A DNA stretch of 64,000 nucleotides from Enterovibrio norvegicus DSM 15893 (lineage in GTDB: Bacteria; Pseudomonadota; Gammaproteobacteria; Enterobacterales; Vibrionaceae): positions 19,668 through 83,667 of the forward strand of contig NZ_FOWR01000025.1 of the NCBI RefSeq assembly GCF_900115495.1, in the 5' to 3' direction. Shown piece by piece: positions 48,246-57,553 of the stretch; the first letter of the stretch is position 1, and each line of letters opens with the position of its first letter. The notes beneath the pieces were generated by a model. That model was given only the letters and a program-made list of their open reading frames with translations. It ran no database searches and was not told where the DNA came from. The position numbers and the translations under genes are program-made.

Positions 48246-49205
48246 ATGGAACTGCTTTCAGCATATTTAAAGAAAGCCATACCAGGCGTTAATGATGCTT
48301 GGAATAAGGGTATGGTCGCTGACTTAGCATTGACCATAACACCTGAATTGATTTTTTTTGACAAGCAGAGCTTACTTAAAGGAGATATGACTTTCGTATG
48401 GTTATCATGGTTTATTGAATCAATATATGATTATAATCTTGCTCCTGATAATATTGTGTATGCTGATGTTTTTTCTTTGGTTCGAAGAGGGCTACTAAAA
48501 TCAGGTTTATCGGAAGATTCAGAGCACTTTGTCGTGATTTGGAAGAATGTATCAAAAGTTATTTATACATTCATTTGTAGGATGCAAGGAAGAAAGAGGC
48601 AAAGTGTAACTAAGACATTAAAGGAAGATCTCGTTTCTTTAGCTCAAAATGATCTAAAATGTTGGATTTGTGGTTACAGATTTTCTCATGATTCAATACA
48701 ACTATTTCTAAATCAACCTGGAAGTATTCAATTGCCGAGTTTAGTGGATTATTTATCGCCAAGAGGGCTGGTTGAACGTGACTTGAAAATTGAAGTAGAA
48801 CATAAGCAACCATTTTCTAGTGGTGGTGGTGATTTGGATGACTTGGATAATATTGATTTAAGTTGCGGCTATTGTAATCGTCATAAATGGAAGTTTTTGT
48901 CAATATATGACGCAAACCGGAGTCTTAGGTCATTTTCACACTCGCGGTTAGGACTAGTAAGTGTTCCACAACCTTACTGGGTTATCCGTTTATTAGCTTT
49001 AGCGGATAGATGTACAGAAGCTGGTTGCACGGTCACAAAAAATAAACAGCAGCTATATGTGGATTTTATTAATGATATTGGCAGTGCTGCACCAACAAAT
49101 CTAAAAGTCGTCTGTCGTAAGCATTTACGAAATAGTGGAGATAGATTTGTTAGTGCTGTTAATTTTAAAGACAGAACAAAAAAAGGACGCCGCTCCTTAC
49201 TGTGA
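48246..49205 (+). CDS. HNH-type endonuclease coupled to DGQHR protein
   Basis: This 319-aa protein has an HNH nuclease domain: a first zinc pair CWIC (139-142), the catalytic EVEHKQP (His about 186), an Asn about 202 in LDNIDL, and a second zinc pair CGYC followed by NRHK (207-213). The N-terminal 130 residues and the last 90 match no domain I know and could recognise DNA or phosphorothioate. It begins 2 bases after the DGQHR gene. Its 3' end overlaps that of dndE by 9 bases in opposite orientation. It is a candidate effector of the island distinct from DptFGH. Confidence 0.8.
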   Translation: MELLSAYLKKAIPGVNDAWNKGMVADLALTITPELIFFDKQSLLKGDMTFVWLSWFIESIYDYNLAPDNIVYADVFSLVRRGLLKSGLSEDSEHFVVIWKNVSKVIYTFICRMQGRKRQSVTKTLKEDLVSLAQNDLKCWICGYRFSHDSIQLFLNQPGSIQLPSLVDYLSPRGLVERDLKIEVEHKQPFSSGGGDLDDLDNIDLSCGYCNRHKWKFLSIYDANRSLRSFSHSRLGLVSVPQPYWVIRLLALADRCTEAGCTVTKNKQQLYVDFINDIGSAAPTNLKVVCRKHLRNSGDRFVSAVNFKDRTKKGRRSLL

Positions 49206-49550
49206 TTGTCTGAAATTTTCAGTATAGTATGAAATGCCTCTATTCAAATGTAGCTTAAAAAAATCACCAAAGTGCACGCCTTCTAGGTGTGCACCTTTCT
49301 TTTGATAAGCTTCTCTCAATACTGCAAGGTATACATCGGCGTATTCACCTGCAAACACTTTCCATGTCATTTCGACATTACTATCTGCTGGTATTTCTTC
49401 AAAAGGTGGCACTGATTCTTCAGCTAAGGACAAGCACAAAGCCCAGCGGCAAAGAACGTTCCAGTTATCAATTCCAGTCTTCGACTTTAGGCGAACCAGC
49501 TGCTGCTTTTGCTTTTCAGAGAGTCTAATCGTATCAATGGTGTGTAACAT
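49197..49550 (-). CDS. dndE: DNA sulfur modification protein DndE
   Basis: This 117-aa protein is the small fifth member of the Dnd complex; family members bind nicked DNA. The start TIRLSEKQKQQLVRLKSKTGI with NWNVLCRWALCLSL is typical. The start codon shares one base with the dndD stop (TAATG). It is the last gene of the dndBCDE operon and runs tail-to-tail into the HNH gene with a 9-base overlap, leaving no room for a terminator between them. Confidence 0.92.
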   Translation of the reverse strand: MLHTIDTIRLSEKQKQQLVRLKSKTGIDNWNVLCRWALCLSLAEESVPPFEEIPADSNVEMTWKVFAGEYADVYLAVLREAYQKKGAHLEGVHFGDFFKLHLNRGISYYTENFRQSQ

Positions 49551-51514
49551 TAAAAGTACCCTTCTGAAATGGTCGAGGTTGTTGCTTGCTCGTTGTAACT
49601 AATATGGTATTCACGATGTACAGACGGTTTTAACTTACTGTAGTAATCACCCGTAATTTCTTCATCTGTCGACAGAAGTAATACTTGGTTTGCTGCATAA
49701 GGGAAATAGCTTTCAATTAAGCGTGTACGATGCTGTCCATCTAATCGACCTAGAGGAGTATCGATAACGGTTGGAAGCTCTTTCCCCGATGCTTCCGATA
49801 GGCCCCACAAAATAGCGATGGCCAATAATTGTCTTTCACCAGCAGATAAGCGACTAGGTGATAGTGCATCATTACTTGCTGAAAGCAGAGTTAAAGAAAA
49901 GCTTTCTGGGCAAATGCGTATACTGCTGATTAACTGATCTTTGCGAGTCAAAGCGACAAACTTCTCGGTGATTTTTTCTTGAAGTAACTCTATGTTTTCT
50001 TTGACTAAGCTTTTTGCGAAACCCTGCATTGTATCTTTCAATTTACTTATATGTTCCACAACTTGGATAGAGCGTTTCTGTTCAAAGGTGTCTTTACTTT
50101 GCAATGTGAGCAGGTTGGTATAACGTTGACCCAATACTTTGCTTTTAGCCTGAGCTTGTTCCAGTTCACTAGATTTCACGCCAATCAGCGTTAGTGTATT
50201 TTTGTACTCTGTTTCATAGTAAGCAAGCTCGCTGAGAACGTGTTTTACCGTTTCATAGTCAGGGATCGATTCTTCTCTTTTCTCAAACAGTGCTTGCTTC
50301 TCAAGCAAGATCTCACGCTGTTTAACTAATGTTTCGCGCTCAGATTGGTCCTGAGAAACTTTTTCGCTTAGCCCATTAAAAATGTTGCTTGGTAAACCAA
50401 CATAATGAGGGGTACTCGCTACTCCATTGCGTTCTTTCGCCATGCCAGCCATGGTTGACTCAAGGGTACTGAGGGCTTTTTTCGGTAGACCATGCGCATC
50501 TAACGCCGTCAATAGCGTCGTCTCATAGCTTTGAATCGCTTTGTTTAAGGCGTTTGCCTCAATTGCCTGTGCTTCTAAAGTCGCTTGTTTTTGTGTTCTT
50601 TCAAGTAGGGGTTGTATTAAACCGAGGGGACCGATGCCAGAGTCCAATTTAACTCGCTGCTGCTGGTTGTCTTTTAATTGTTGCTCAATAGCCCCTAGTT
50701 CAAAGCGAATATGATCACGTTCCTCAATGAGATGGGCGCCTGATTCACGTACCTTCTTTCTAGCTTTATTGATTTCAACATTCGCTTGGCCTTGTCTGCT
50801 TCTGAGTTTGGCTATTTCGACACTTAGTGCTTCGATAATCTCATTGTTACCTTCGATCTCAGTTTCACATGCTTCTACTTTTTGTATAACACCCGTATCT
50901 AGGTTATCTGACTTTCTCTTGCGCTCAATATTTGTTAAGTCGATGTGCAATTGACTAAGTAAATCCAGTCCAAGTAAGTTCTCAATCCCCGTTTTAATCA
51001 GCTCATTGCTTCGTTCAGGGTGAGCGAGGTTTTCAATCTTTTCACCATCAAAAAAGAACAAGTCTGAAAGTGACATTGGAATGAACTCATTTACAAATTC
51101 ATCCCAGTAGTCACTGAGGTATAGATCAGGCTCTCCATTACATGAGACGCTGACTTTGTCTTTCGTGTTCTCTAGCTGCTTGGCAGTTTTCCATTCACGG
51201 CGAACCGTAAAAATTTGTTCTTGAGTATCAGTTGTATGAGAGAAGGTTAACTCCAACATTACGGAGTCGCCTCTATCGACATAACGATTCAATGTACTCG
51301 ATAGATAAGTACCATAGGCGAGTGTGCCTCTATTCGAGCACTTAGCATGCTTACCATAAAGCACGAGCTGCAATGCATCTAAGAATGTCGTTTTTCCGCC
51401 GCCGTTTAAGCCACCGAACAAGATCACTGGTCGGTCTTTTGTGACTGTTAAATCAACAGTGTGCTGACCTTTGTAGATACCAAAGTTTTTTATAGTGAGC
51501 GATTTTAATAGCAT
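49550..51514 (-). CDS. dndD: DNA sulfur modification ATPase DndD
   Basis: This 654-aa SMC/Rad50-like ATPase has Walker A in FGGLNGGGKTT (about 33-43), a long coiled-coil middle (about 190-500), and the ABC signature LSAGERQL followed by Walker B and D-loop (TVIDTPLGRLDGQHR) near residue 590. It is thought to provide energy or nicking for sulfur incorporation. The start shares one base with the dndC stop. A CxxC zinc hook is not seen in the coiled coil. Confidence 0.95.
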   Translation of the reverse strand: MLLKSLTIKNFGIYKGQHTVDLTVTKDRPVILFGGLNGGGKTTFLDALQLVLYGKHAKCSNRGTLAYGTYLSSTLNRYVDRGDSVMLELTFSHTTDTQEQIFTVRREWKTAKQLENTKDKVSVSCNGEPDLYLSDYWDEFVNEFIPMSLSDLFFFDGEKIENLAHPERSNELIKTGIENLLGLDLLSQLHIDLTNIERKRKSDNLDTGVIQKVEACETEIEGNNEIIEALSVEIAKLRSRQGQANVEINKARKKVRESGAHLIEERDHIRFELGAIEQQLKDNQQQRVKLDSGIGPLGLIQPLLERTQKQATLEAQAIEANALNKAIQSYETTLLTALDAHGLPKKALSTLESTMAGMAKERNGVASTPHYVGLPSNIFNGLSEKVSQDQSERETLVKQREILLEKQALFEKREESIPDYETVKHVLSELAYYETEYKNTLTLIGVKSSELEQAQAKSKVLGQRYTNLLTLQSKDTFEQKRSIQVVEHISKLKDTMQGFAKSLVKENIELLQEKITEKFVALTRKDQLISSIRICPESFSLTLLSASNDALSPSRLSAGERQLLAIAILWGLSEASGKELPTVIDTPLGRLDGQHRTRLIESYFPYAANQVLLLSTDEEITGDYYSKLKPSVHREYHISYNEQATTSTISEGYF

Positions 51515-53172
51515 TAGTCGATCTCCACTATTTCGGTTTCTAGTGGGAGTGAGCTATAGCCTTGTTCTTTAATACACTTGGTGATCATATGAATTTTATC
51601 TTTGATTTTATCTTGTTCTTCAGGTGCTAAGCTTTGGTCGTTAGTCAACTGAATATGCAGGCGATGCCTTTCTCGTTCGAGCGCAAACTCTTTTGCTTCA
51701 AACATACTATTGAATGCGCCCTTATCTAGTACTTCATTGAGCTCTTCACCCAATTTTGCACGGCGTAATTGGCTACGAAATTTGTTGGCGACACTCATCG
51801 TTGCACGAATTTGCTGATAAAGTAGGCCTTCCTTGTCACCGTGTTGCTCACAATATGTTTTTAGTTTGCTTAGTGAGTCACTATTCAAAATAGGATGATG
51901 CGCACGGCGTTTTCCTGCATATGGCTGTTTGATCACTTGCTCGTATATTTTTGGCAAATTGTCTTCAATTTCATGTTTCTCTTCGAGCCAGATTTTTCTT
52001 ATCGCTTCAAGATCTTCCAGAGTTAAGAGCTCTAAGTCTTTTACTTCTGGCGGACCCATATGCTGAACCGCGATTTGCGCTTCAAGGACCTTTTTCAGCA
52101 TGTGTTCTCTGAATTTTTGTATATATGGTCCATGTACTACGTCTGCACCATGTTTAGAAACATGAACAGTCAAGGTGCCGTTCATTCTGCGAAAATCTCG
52201 ATTATTTCTATCTCGGCGGAGCTTCTCTAATTTCTTTTCACGTACTGAATCATTGATCTCAAGCTCATTACGAAGTGATACAAGTGGGTACATCCACTCC
52301 TTCTCTTCGTCGTTTGCGATCATGGCATTCATAGATTTGTCTTCAGTTACCATGGTGCACACATAGCAGCCGAATCGGCTGTCGCCGCAGCTTTGCGTCG
52401 ATTTATCAACCACTAATGGACATTCTCCACCTTCAGTTGCTCCCTGGTACATACCCATTAAGTCATGATTTGGGAAGTTCCAAGGGTTCTTCACGCTATT
52501 TAGGTATACCCAAACGTCGTCATTGCTCCACTCTCCGATGGGGGTATATACCCACACACGGTCTAGTGAACCGTTCTCTGTTAGACCCAGTGCTTTTCGA
52601 GTGTTAGTTGTTGAACTCTCGTACTTTTCCATATTCGCGGCACGAGCCGTGCTTTCTGCTTTACGTGTACCAAGAACTAAAATGGCTTCACCATTGGTAT
52701 TGGCTAAGTTTTGGATGAAGCTATTCGATGGTGAAATCTTTAGTCGGTCCGTACACCAGCGAAACTTCATTCGAGGGGCTGGGTATCCTTTACCTATTAG
52801 ATTTACCCAGAAGCGGTCTTTAACTTCAGGGGTTAATCTATGTGGGATGATTGGTAAGTTCTGAGAGTCAGCGGCTTCAGTCATTTTTTCGAGAGACTTA
52901 GCGACCCACAAAGCAACGATTGGGTTTTCTACCAAGGTATCGGTGCTGATGACGTGAACGTTTTTATTTGCTCGACCTTCTTCTGCCAACTCTTTTAACG
53001 CGTACCAAACTAGCTGCAGGATGGCTGTGGAATCTTTCCCACCGCTATAACCTAACACCCATGGAATACTGTCACTGAGGTAGAGCTTTTTGATGTCTTC
53101 AATACTATGTGTGAGGCTATCCTTCAGACCGCCAGAAAAAGCAGAGCTTGTCTTTACTACACCTTCAGTCAT
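51514..53172 (-). CDS. dndC: DNA sulfur modification sulfurtransferase DndC
   Basis: This 552-aa member of the PAPS-reductase/ATP-pyrophosphatase family activates DNA for sulfur insertion. It has the P-loop SGGKDS (43-48) and a cysteine cluster for a 4Fe-4S centre (Cys about 251, 262, 269 and 272 in CPLVVDKSTQSCGDSRFGCY and VC), plus Cys 140. Length is typical. It overlaps dndB by 8 bases and dndD by 1, so the operon is tightly coupled. Confidence 0.95.
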   Translation of the reverse strand: MTEGVVKTSSAFSGGLKDSLTHSIEDIKKLYLSDSIPWVLGYSGGKDSTAILQLVWYALKELAEEGRANKNVHVISTDTLVENPIVALWVAKSLEKMTEAADSQNLPIIPHRLTPEVKDRFWVNLIGKGYPAPRMKFRWCTDRLKISPSNSFIQNLANTNGEAILVLGTRKAESTARAANMEKYESSTTNTRKALGLTENGSLDRVWVYTPIGEWSNDDVWVYLNSVKNPWNFPNHDLMGMYQGATEGGECPLVVDKSTQSCGDSRFGCYVCTMVTEDKSMNAMIANDEEKEWMYPLVSLRNELEINDSVREKKLEKLRRDRNNRDFRRMNGTLTVHVSKHGADVVHGPYIQKFREHMLKKVLEAQIAVQHMGPPEVKDLELLTLEDLEAIRKIWLEEKHEIEDNLPKIYEQVIKQPYAGKRRAHHPILNSDSLSKLKTYCEQHGDKEGLLYQQIRATMSVANKFRSQLRRAKLGEELNEVLDKGAFNSMFEAKEFALERERHRLHIQLTNDQSLAPEEQDKIKDKIHMITKCIKEQGYSSLPLETEIVEID

Positions 53173-54250
53173 TTCTTGCCTCTATGAATTTTGTTTCTTC
53201 AATTTGTTCTTTTGTTGAGAGTTTCAAATTAAGCTGCTTTTTGATGGTGACTATGGTCAAGAGTGCCGCGCTGTTATTGTGCATCATGCGACCCTGACTA
53301 ATGCAACGACCTTCCCAATTGCTTTTGTTAGTTCGTCGCCAGTCTATTTGTTTTAGTTTTTTAAGTGTCTGTTTATAGCTTTTCTGGGCAAGAAGCTGAT
53401 GACCTATAGTTCCCAAGCACTTAAGGACAATGGCTGAGAAGTTCACATATTCTTTTCTTTCATTTGGTGGCAAGTCATTGTTTTTTGCCAATTTCCATGT
53501 GTTTAGGTTTTCAGCAACACAGTTCCAATATTTAACGGCTTCCTCAATGGCATTATCTAGATTTGTTTCATTCACATGAGGGAATAGCTCTAAATTTGCA
53601 GCATGTAAGGAACTGTGTTTAAACAACTTCGAAGAGCGAGGGCCTAAGTTACCGTCTTCAAAACTAATGACGCCGTTAAAGAAATCACACTGTTTGGCTA
53701 TCTGATTTGTTAGTTCTTCTTGTGGTGAGTTCCCAAACAATACGCCGTAAGACTTTCCGGTTTTTACTGGAAATAAATTCAAATCCCTGAATATCTTCTG
53801 TCGTTGCTGGAGTGTTTTACCTACATAAAAAACCACTGAGATATGCTCATCTTCCAAGGTGGGATCTCTTTCCAAGGCATCCTTGATAGCGGCAGTCCTG
53901 TGTTGGCCATCTGTTATGTAAAATTCGGCGTCTTCATCGACCAGAAGTGTACCTATATTTTTACCTGCACCTGTAGAGGTGGTAGGTAAAAAAGTACATT
54001 CACCGGATATGCATGCAGTTAAAGATGAAAATGTGTAATCAGTTCTATTTGATTGAATATAGTTACTGATCTGAGGTATCCGGTTTGGGTTCAGGCTTCG
54101 TTGGGCTCTATTCTCGGGCAGAAGGTTTGATTCATCAAAGGTAAAGATACGCTTTAGCCTCTTCAAAGGGCACATAACGGTATAGAATTCTTTCTCGGCT
54201 TGTATACCGCGTATTGCTGGAAATGATATGCCAGATATAATTTGATTCAT
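53165..54250 (-). CDS. dndB: DNA sulfur modification regulator DndB
   Basis: This 361-aa protein contains the family motif ITDGQHRTAAI (about 113-123) and the NPNRIPQISNYIQSN segment. DndB represses the dnd operon and limits modification in Salmonella and Streptomyces. I chose the ATG at 54250 (MNQIISGISF) over a TTG at 54262. It is the first gene of the leftward dndBCDE set and lies head-to-head with dndA, with a TACG/CGTA-rich region between that may be its own operator. Confidence 0.93.
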   Translation of the reverse strand: MNQIISGISFPAIRGIQAEKEFYTVMCPLKRLKRIFTFDESNLLPENRAQRSLNPNRIPQISNYIQSNRTDYTFSSLTACISGECTFLPTTSTGAGKNIGTLLVDEDAEFYITDGQHRTAAIKDALERDPTLEDEHISVVFYVGKTLQQRQKIFRDLNLFPVKTGKSYGVLFGNSPQEELTNQIAKQCDFFNGVISFEDGNLGPRSSKLFKHSSLHAANLELFPHVNETNLDNAIEEAVKYWNCVAENLNTWKLAKNNDLPPNERKEYVNFSAIVLKCLGTIGHQLLAQKSYKQTLKKLKQIDWRRTNKSNWEGRCISQGRMMHNNSAALLTIVTIKKQLNLKLSTKEQIEETKFIEARND

Positions 54251-54268
54251 GAGTCCGCTCAAATAGTT

Positions 54269-54298
54269 CGTACGCTTACGCCCTCTGTACGTACGTAC
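54269..54298. promoter_or_regulatory. Candidate DndB operator between dndB and dndA
   Basis: Within the 112-base divergent promoter region, CGTACG occurs at 54269-54274 and again at 54290-54295, and TACG (54277-54280) faces CGTA (54290-54293) at a 9-base spacing. I recall that Salmonella DndB binds an inverted TACG/CGTA site with about 10 bases between halves, so this is a plausible operator controlling both transcripts. The spacing differs by one, so the assignment is tentative. Confidence 0.5.
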
Positions 54299-54362
54299 AC
54301 TGATGGTGTATTCTAATTTATCTTCGATTCAAAGTCCCGAATAAATTCCACTGAGATCCTGT

Positions 54363-55490
54363 ATGTCTACATATCTTGATTTTAATGCAACAACCCCCGT
54401 TTTAAGTGAGGTCGCAGAGCTTGTATGCAAGCTGATGTTAGACGAGTATGGGAATGCTGGAAGTCGTACTCATGCATTCGGCGCAAACGCCAAAAAACGT
54501 GTTGATTTAGCTCGTGAGCAAGTAGCAAATGTAGTAGCTGCTGATAGATCAGAAATATTTTTTACCAGCGGGGCAACTGAAAGCAATAACATTGCTATTT
54601 TGGGATTAAAAGACTTTGGTAATCAGCATAATAAGAAGCACCTAATCACTACTCGGATAGAGCACAAAGCTGTATTGGAACCAATAGAGTATCTTGAAAA
54701 GTGTGGCTTTGAGGTTACCTATCTTGAAGTTAATGAAAGTGGCTGTGTGGATCCTGAGGAATTGAGGTGCGCTCTGCGAGAAGACACGTTAATGGTGTCT
54801 ATCATGCACATCAATAATGAAACGGGCTGTATTCAGCCAATTCCATTGATTTGTAATATTCTTGATGGTCATGAAGCTTATCTGCATGTTGATGCAGCCC
54901 AAAGCTTTGGCAAATTGAGTAACGAATTAAGTAATAAACGAATAGATTTGATTAGCGCTAGTGGTCATAAATTATATGCCCCAAAGGGTGTTGGAGCGCT
55001 TGTGGCTCGTAAACGAGGCTTTATTAAACCTCCCCTTAAACCAATAATGTTTGGAGGTGGTCAGGAGAGAGGCTTGCGTCCAGGAACATTGGCCGTTCCA
55101 CTAATAGCTGGTTTTGGTCTTGCATGCGAAATGGCTCAGAATAATCATGAGCAATGGTGTTCTCATGCAGCAACGCTAAAAGCGACACTGATTGATGAGC
55201 TGGATAAAGTTGGAGCAATGTACAATGGCTCAGATACATCTCCATTTGTTCTCAATTTTTCAGTTCCTGGCGTTAATTCTGAAGCATTAATGGTAAAGCT
55301 AAGAGACATAGCTGCTGTTTCCAACGGGTCTGCTTGTACTTCTTCAAGTTATGAGCCTTCACATGTTCTATTAGCGATGGGGTTCGAAGAAGACAGAATT
55401 GCTGGGGCGGTGAGAGTTTCATGGGGAGTAACAACTGAAAAATTGCCTGTAAGACAGATTCTAGAGCAAATCGTACTCTTGAAAATGTGA
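54363..55490 (+). CDS. dndA: Cysteine desulfurase DndA
   Basis: This 375-aa PLP enzyme removes sulfur from cysteine and passes it to DndC. The PLP lysine is in SASGHKLYAPKG (about K203), and the persulfide cysteine in SNGSACTSS (about C325). Many dnd loci lack dndA and use IscS, so a dedicated copy here suggests a self-sufficient island. It is transcribed away from dndB and ends 21 bases from the convergent methyltransferase gene. Confidence 0.93.
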   Translation: MSTYLDFNATTPVLSEVAELVCKLMLDEYGNAGSRTHAFGANAKKRVDLAREQVANVVAADRSEIFFTSGATESNNIAILGLKDFGNQHNKKHLITTRIEHKAVLEPIEYLEKCGFEVTYLEVNESGCVDPEELRCALREDTLMVSIMHINNETGCIQPIPLICNILDGHEAYLHVDAAQSFGKLSNELSNKRIDLISASGHKLYAPKGVGALVARKRGFIKPPLKPIMFGGGQERGLRPGTLAVPLIAGFGLACEMAQNNHEQWCSHAATLKATLIDELDKVGAMYNGSDTSPFVLNFSVPGVNSEALMVKLRDIAAVSNGSACTSSSYEPSHVLLAMGFEEDRIAGAVRVSWGVTTEKLPVRQILEQIVLLKM

Positions 55491-55510
55491 AATGCTATTT
55501 GAGTGGTTTT

Positions 55511-57544
55511 TTACTCGTTTTTAACCCTTTTTATCAATAGCTTATGTCCATTCACCACTTTCTCTTCCTCCCGCAACCTTCGCTCAAACATAGCTCTTCC
55601 CATCAGTACTTCTTGCAGGTGGGAAACGCCAAGCAGTTCTGCCAAGCGTTTATCAAAAGCACGTTGCTTGCTTTGCTGTTCAACGTCATCCCCCAGTAGC
55701 AACCCTTTGTTTAGGAGCGGCGGGCGCTTTTCTTCCGCTACATAATCAAAAAAGTCGATGTCTTGTTCCGCCATCTTTATCTTCACTCGCTCCACAAGGA
55801 ACGGAACGGCGCTGTTGTCGAAGTTATCGTAGGTCGTGAGGGTAAGCTTTCCTGAGCGAATATGGATTTTAACCAAGTCGATGTTTTCTAAATCCCCGTA
55901 CATGTGTAGCCCAGCCCCAACGTAAATCCGGAGAATTTGGGGTAAAAGCTCGGTGTATTGTTGGTGAAATATGAGTGAGTGATTATCGTTTAGAATACTA
56001 GCGGGAAGCATTGTGTGTGCATCAACACAGGCTTGGTTTATTTTTTCGGGATTGGCGATTTGATAGAGTGCGTCTTGTGCCAGCGTGAGGGCGCTTTTGT
56101 AGTCGTCAAAGAAGGCTTTGATGTCGCGTTTAAGTGCTTCGGGTTGTTGGGTGTAGGGTTTGCGCTTTTCAAACAATGTCATGGCGAAGTAGAGAAGTAA
56201 GTCTTCTCGCCTTGCCAGCTCTGCTGCTTCAAAGTCGGCTTCATCGTAGATCTCACAAAGTAGTTTGTGGGTCTTTTTATGCGAGCCAATCAGTTCTCGA
56301 ACGGTTTCAGATTGCTCAAACTCATCGTTAGCAGGAATGCGGCCAAGCACTAAGCATGTCATCCAAAACGCTTCAAATAACTCTGCATGTTGGCTGATGG
56401 TCAGTTTGAGTTTTTCTTGCTGGGTAGGCGGCTTTGGGGCGGTTAATTGCTTCCACCCTTGGTGGCGGCGATAACGATTTTGCAGATGCGCTTGCTCTTC
56501 GAGCTTGTCTTTAAATATGTAGAAAATACCTGGCGCGATGGTGATGGCTTGTTCATCGAGGGTGCGTTCAACATAGGCTTTGATTTCACTTTGCTGATAG
56601 TACTTTTGAAAGGTATTACGCGAGGTGATCACGCCGTCTTTGTAGGGGGTAAATTGCGAGATAAACTGCTCGGTGCCTAGCATCACGCTTACCACCAGCA
56701 ACTTATCGGCAAGCTCCCAAGCGCCAAGTAGTGCATCTAATCGCTCGTCGATATCTTCGATAACATTGAGAACAAAGCCAAGGTTAACGATATCTGAATG
56801 CGTTTTCTCACCATCAGGGTAATGCGTGGGGTCCCAACCCAACACATCGATGCAATGAGCAAGCAGCTCACGCATGTCGTCGCCCCGCCCGCAACCATAA
56901 TCAAACACTGAGTAATCACCACTGAGATAACTGTTTTTGGCCAGTGCTTTCATGGGGGCGGAGAGGGAATGTCGGACGATTGCGGTTTTGTGTCTATCAA
57001 TGGTGTGTACATCTGTATCTTCCACCATGGCCGATCGAAACAAACGGCCGTCAACCAAGGTGTAGCCATGTTGTTTAATCAGGTTGAGCCAAGATTGCTT
57101 GAAACCAATCAGCCTAGAGTTTTCATACAAGCCTGCGTTTTCACCTTCTTGGGTGATTTGTTCGAAGTCAGGGTAGGCGGGGTGGCTTGGTAATATCATC
57201 AACTCTTTACGGTGAAGAATGGGCGGATTCTCTGAGGCTTCATAATCCGTGACGCGATGCATCAGTTTGGTTAAATCGACAGTCACACTCTGTTTGAGGC
57301 TTGGATAGGCATCAGTGTAGAACGTGGGGTAGCTGAGCAGGGACAAACGAAAGTCGTTCTTACTGAGTTTAACGATATGCCAGTTGTCATCGTCTATTTT
57401 TAGGGCCTTGGCGACGTTATGAATAAATGCGGAGAGTGCGTTTGGTAATGCTTCAAAAGCATCTTTGTGAAGGTAGAGAGCGTCAGGCAGTTGCTTGCCT
57501 GCGGTGGCTTGTTCCACCATTGCTTGAAACTTTTCGCTATCCAT
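55511..57544 (-). CDS. DNA phosphorothioation-associated putative methyltransferase
   Basis: This 677-aa protein has a SAM-binding motif I VFDYGCGRGDD (about 213-223) and the following LGWDPTH and NLGFVLNVIED segments. It belongs to the family named as a putative methyltransferase associated with DNA phosphorothioation, often found in dnd islands but without known substrate. The C-terminal 330 residues are helical and variable. The ATG at 57544 follows AGGAAGG. It starts 9 bases after the small gene behind it, so the two form an operon. Confidence 0.82.
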   Translation of the reverse strand: MDSEKFQAMVEQATAGKQLPDALYLHKDAFEALPNALSAFIHNVAKALKIDDDNWHIVKLSKNDFRLSLLSYPTFYTDAYPSLKQSVTVDLTKLMHRVTDYEASENPPILHRKELMILPSHPAYPDFEQITQEGENAGLYENSRLIGFKQSWLNLIKQHGYTLVDGRLFRSAMVEDTDVHTIDRHKTAIVRHSLSAPMKALAKNSYLSGDYSVFDYGCGRGDDMRELLAHCIDVLGWDPTHYPDGEKTHSDIVNLGFVLNVIEDIDERLDALLGAWELADKLLVVSVMLGTEQFISQFTPYKDGVITSRNTFQKYYQQSEIKAYVERTLDEQAITIAPGIFYIFKDKLEEQAHLQNRYRRHQGWKQLTAPKPPTQQEKLKLTISQHAELFEAFWMTCLVLGRIPANDEFEQSETVRELIGSHKKTHKLLCEIYDEADFEAAELARREDLLLYFAMTLFEKRKPYTQQPEALKRDIKAFFDDYKSALTLAQDALYQIANPEKINQACVDAHTMLPASILNDNHSLIFHQQYTELLPQILRIYVGAGLHMYGDLENIDLVKIHIRSGKLTLTTYDNFDNSAVPFLVERVKIKMAEQDIDFFDYVAEEKRPPLLNKGLLLGDDVEQQSKQRAFDKRLAELLGVSHLQEVLMGRAMFERRLREEEKVVNGHKLLIKRVKNE

Positions 57545-57553
57545 CACACCTTC

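Noticed and set aside
49700..49760. DGQHR pentapeptide in DndD
   Set aside because: It belongs to the ABC D-loop (DTPLGRLDGQHR) next to Walker B, where DndD relatives have a similar sequence; it is not a DndB-type domain.
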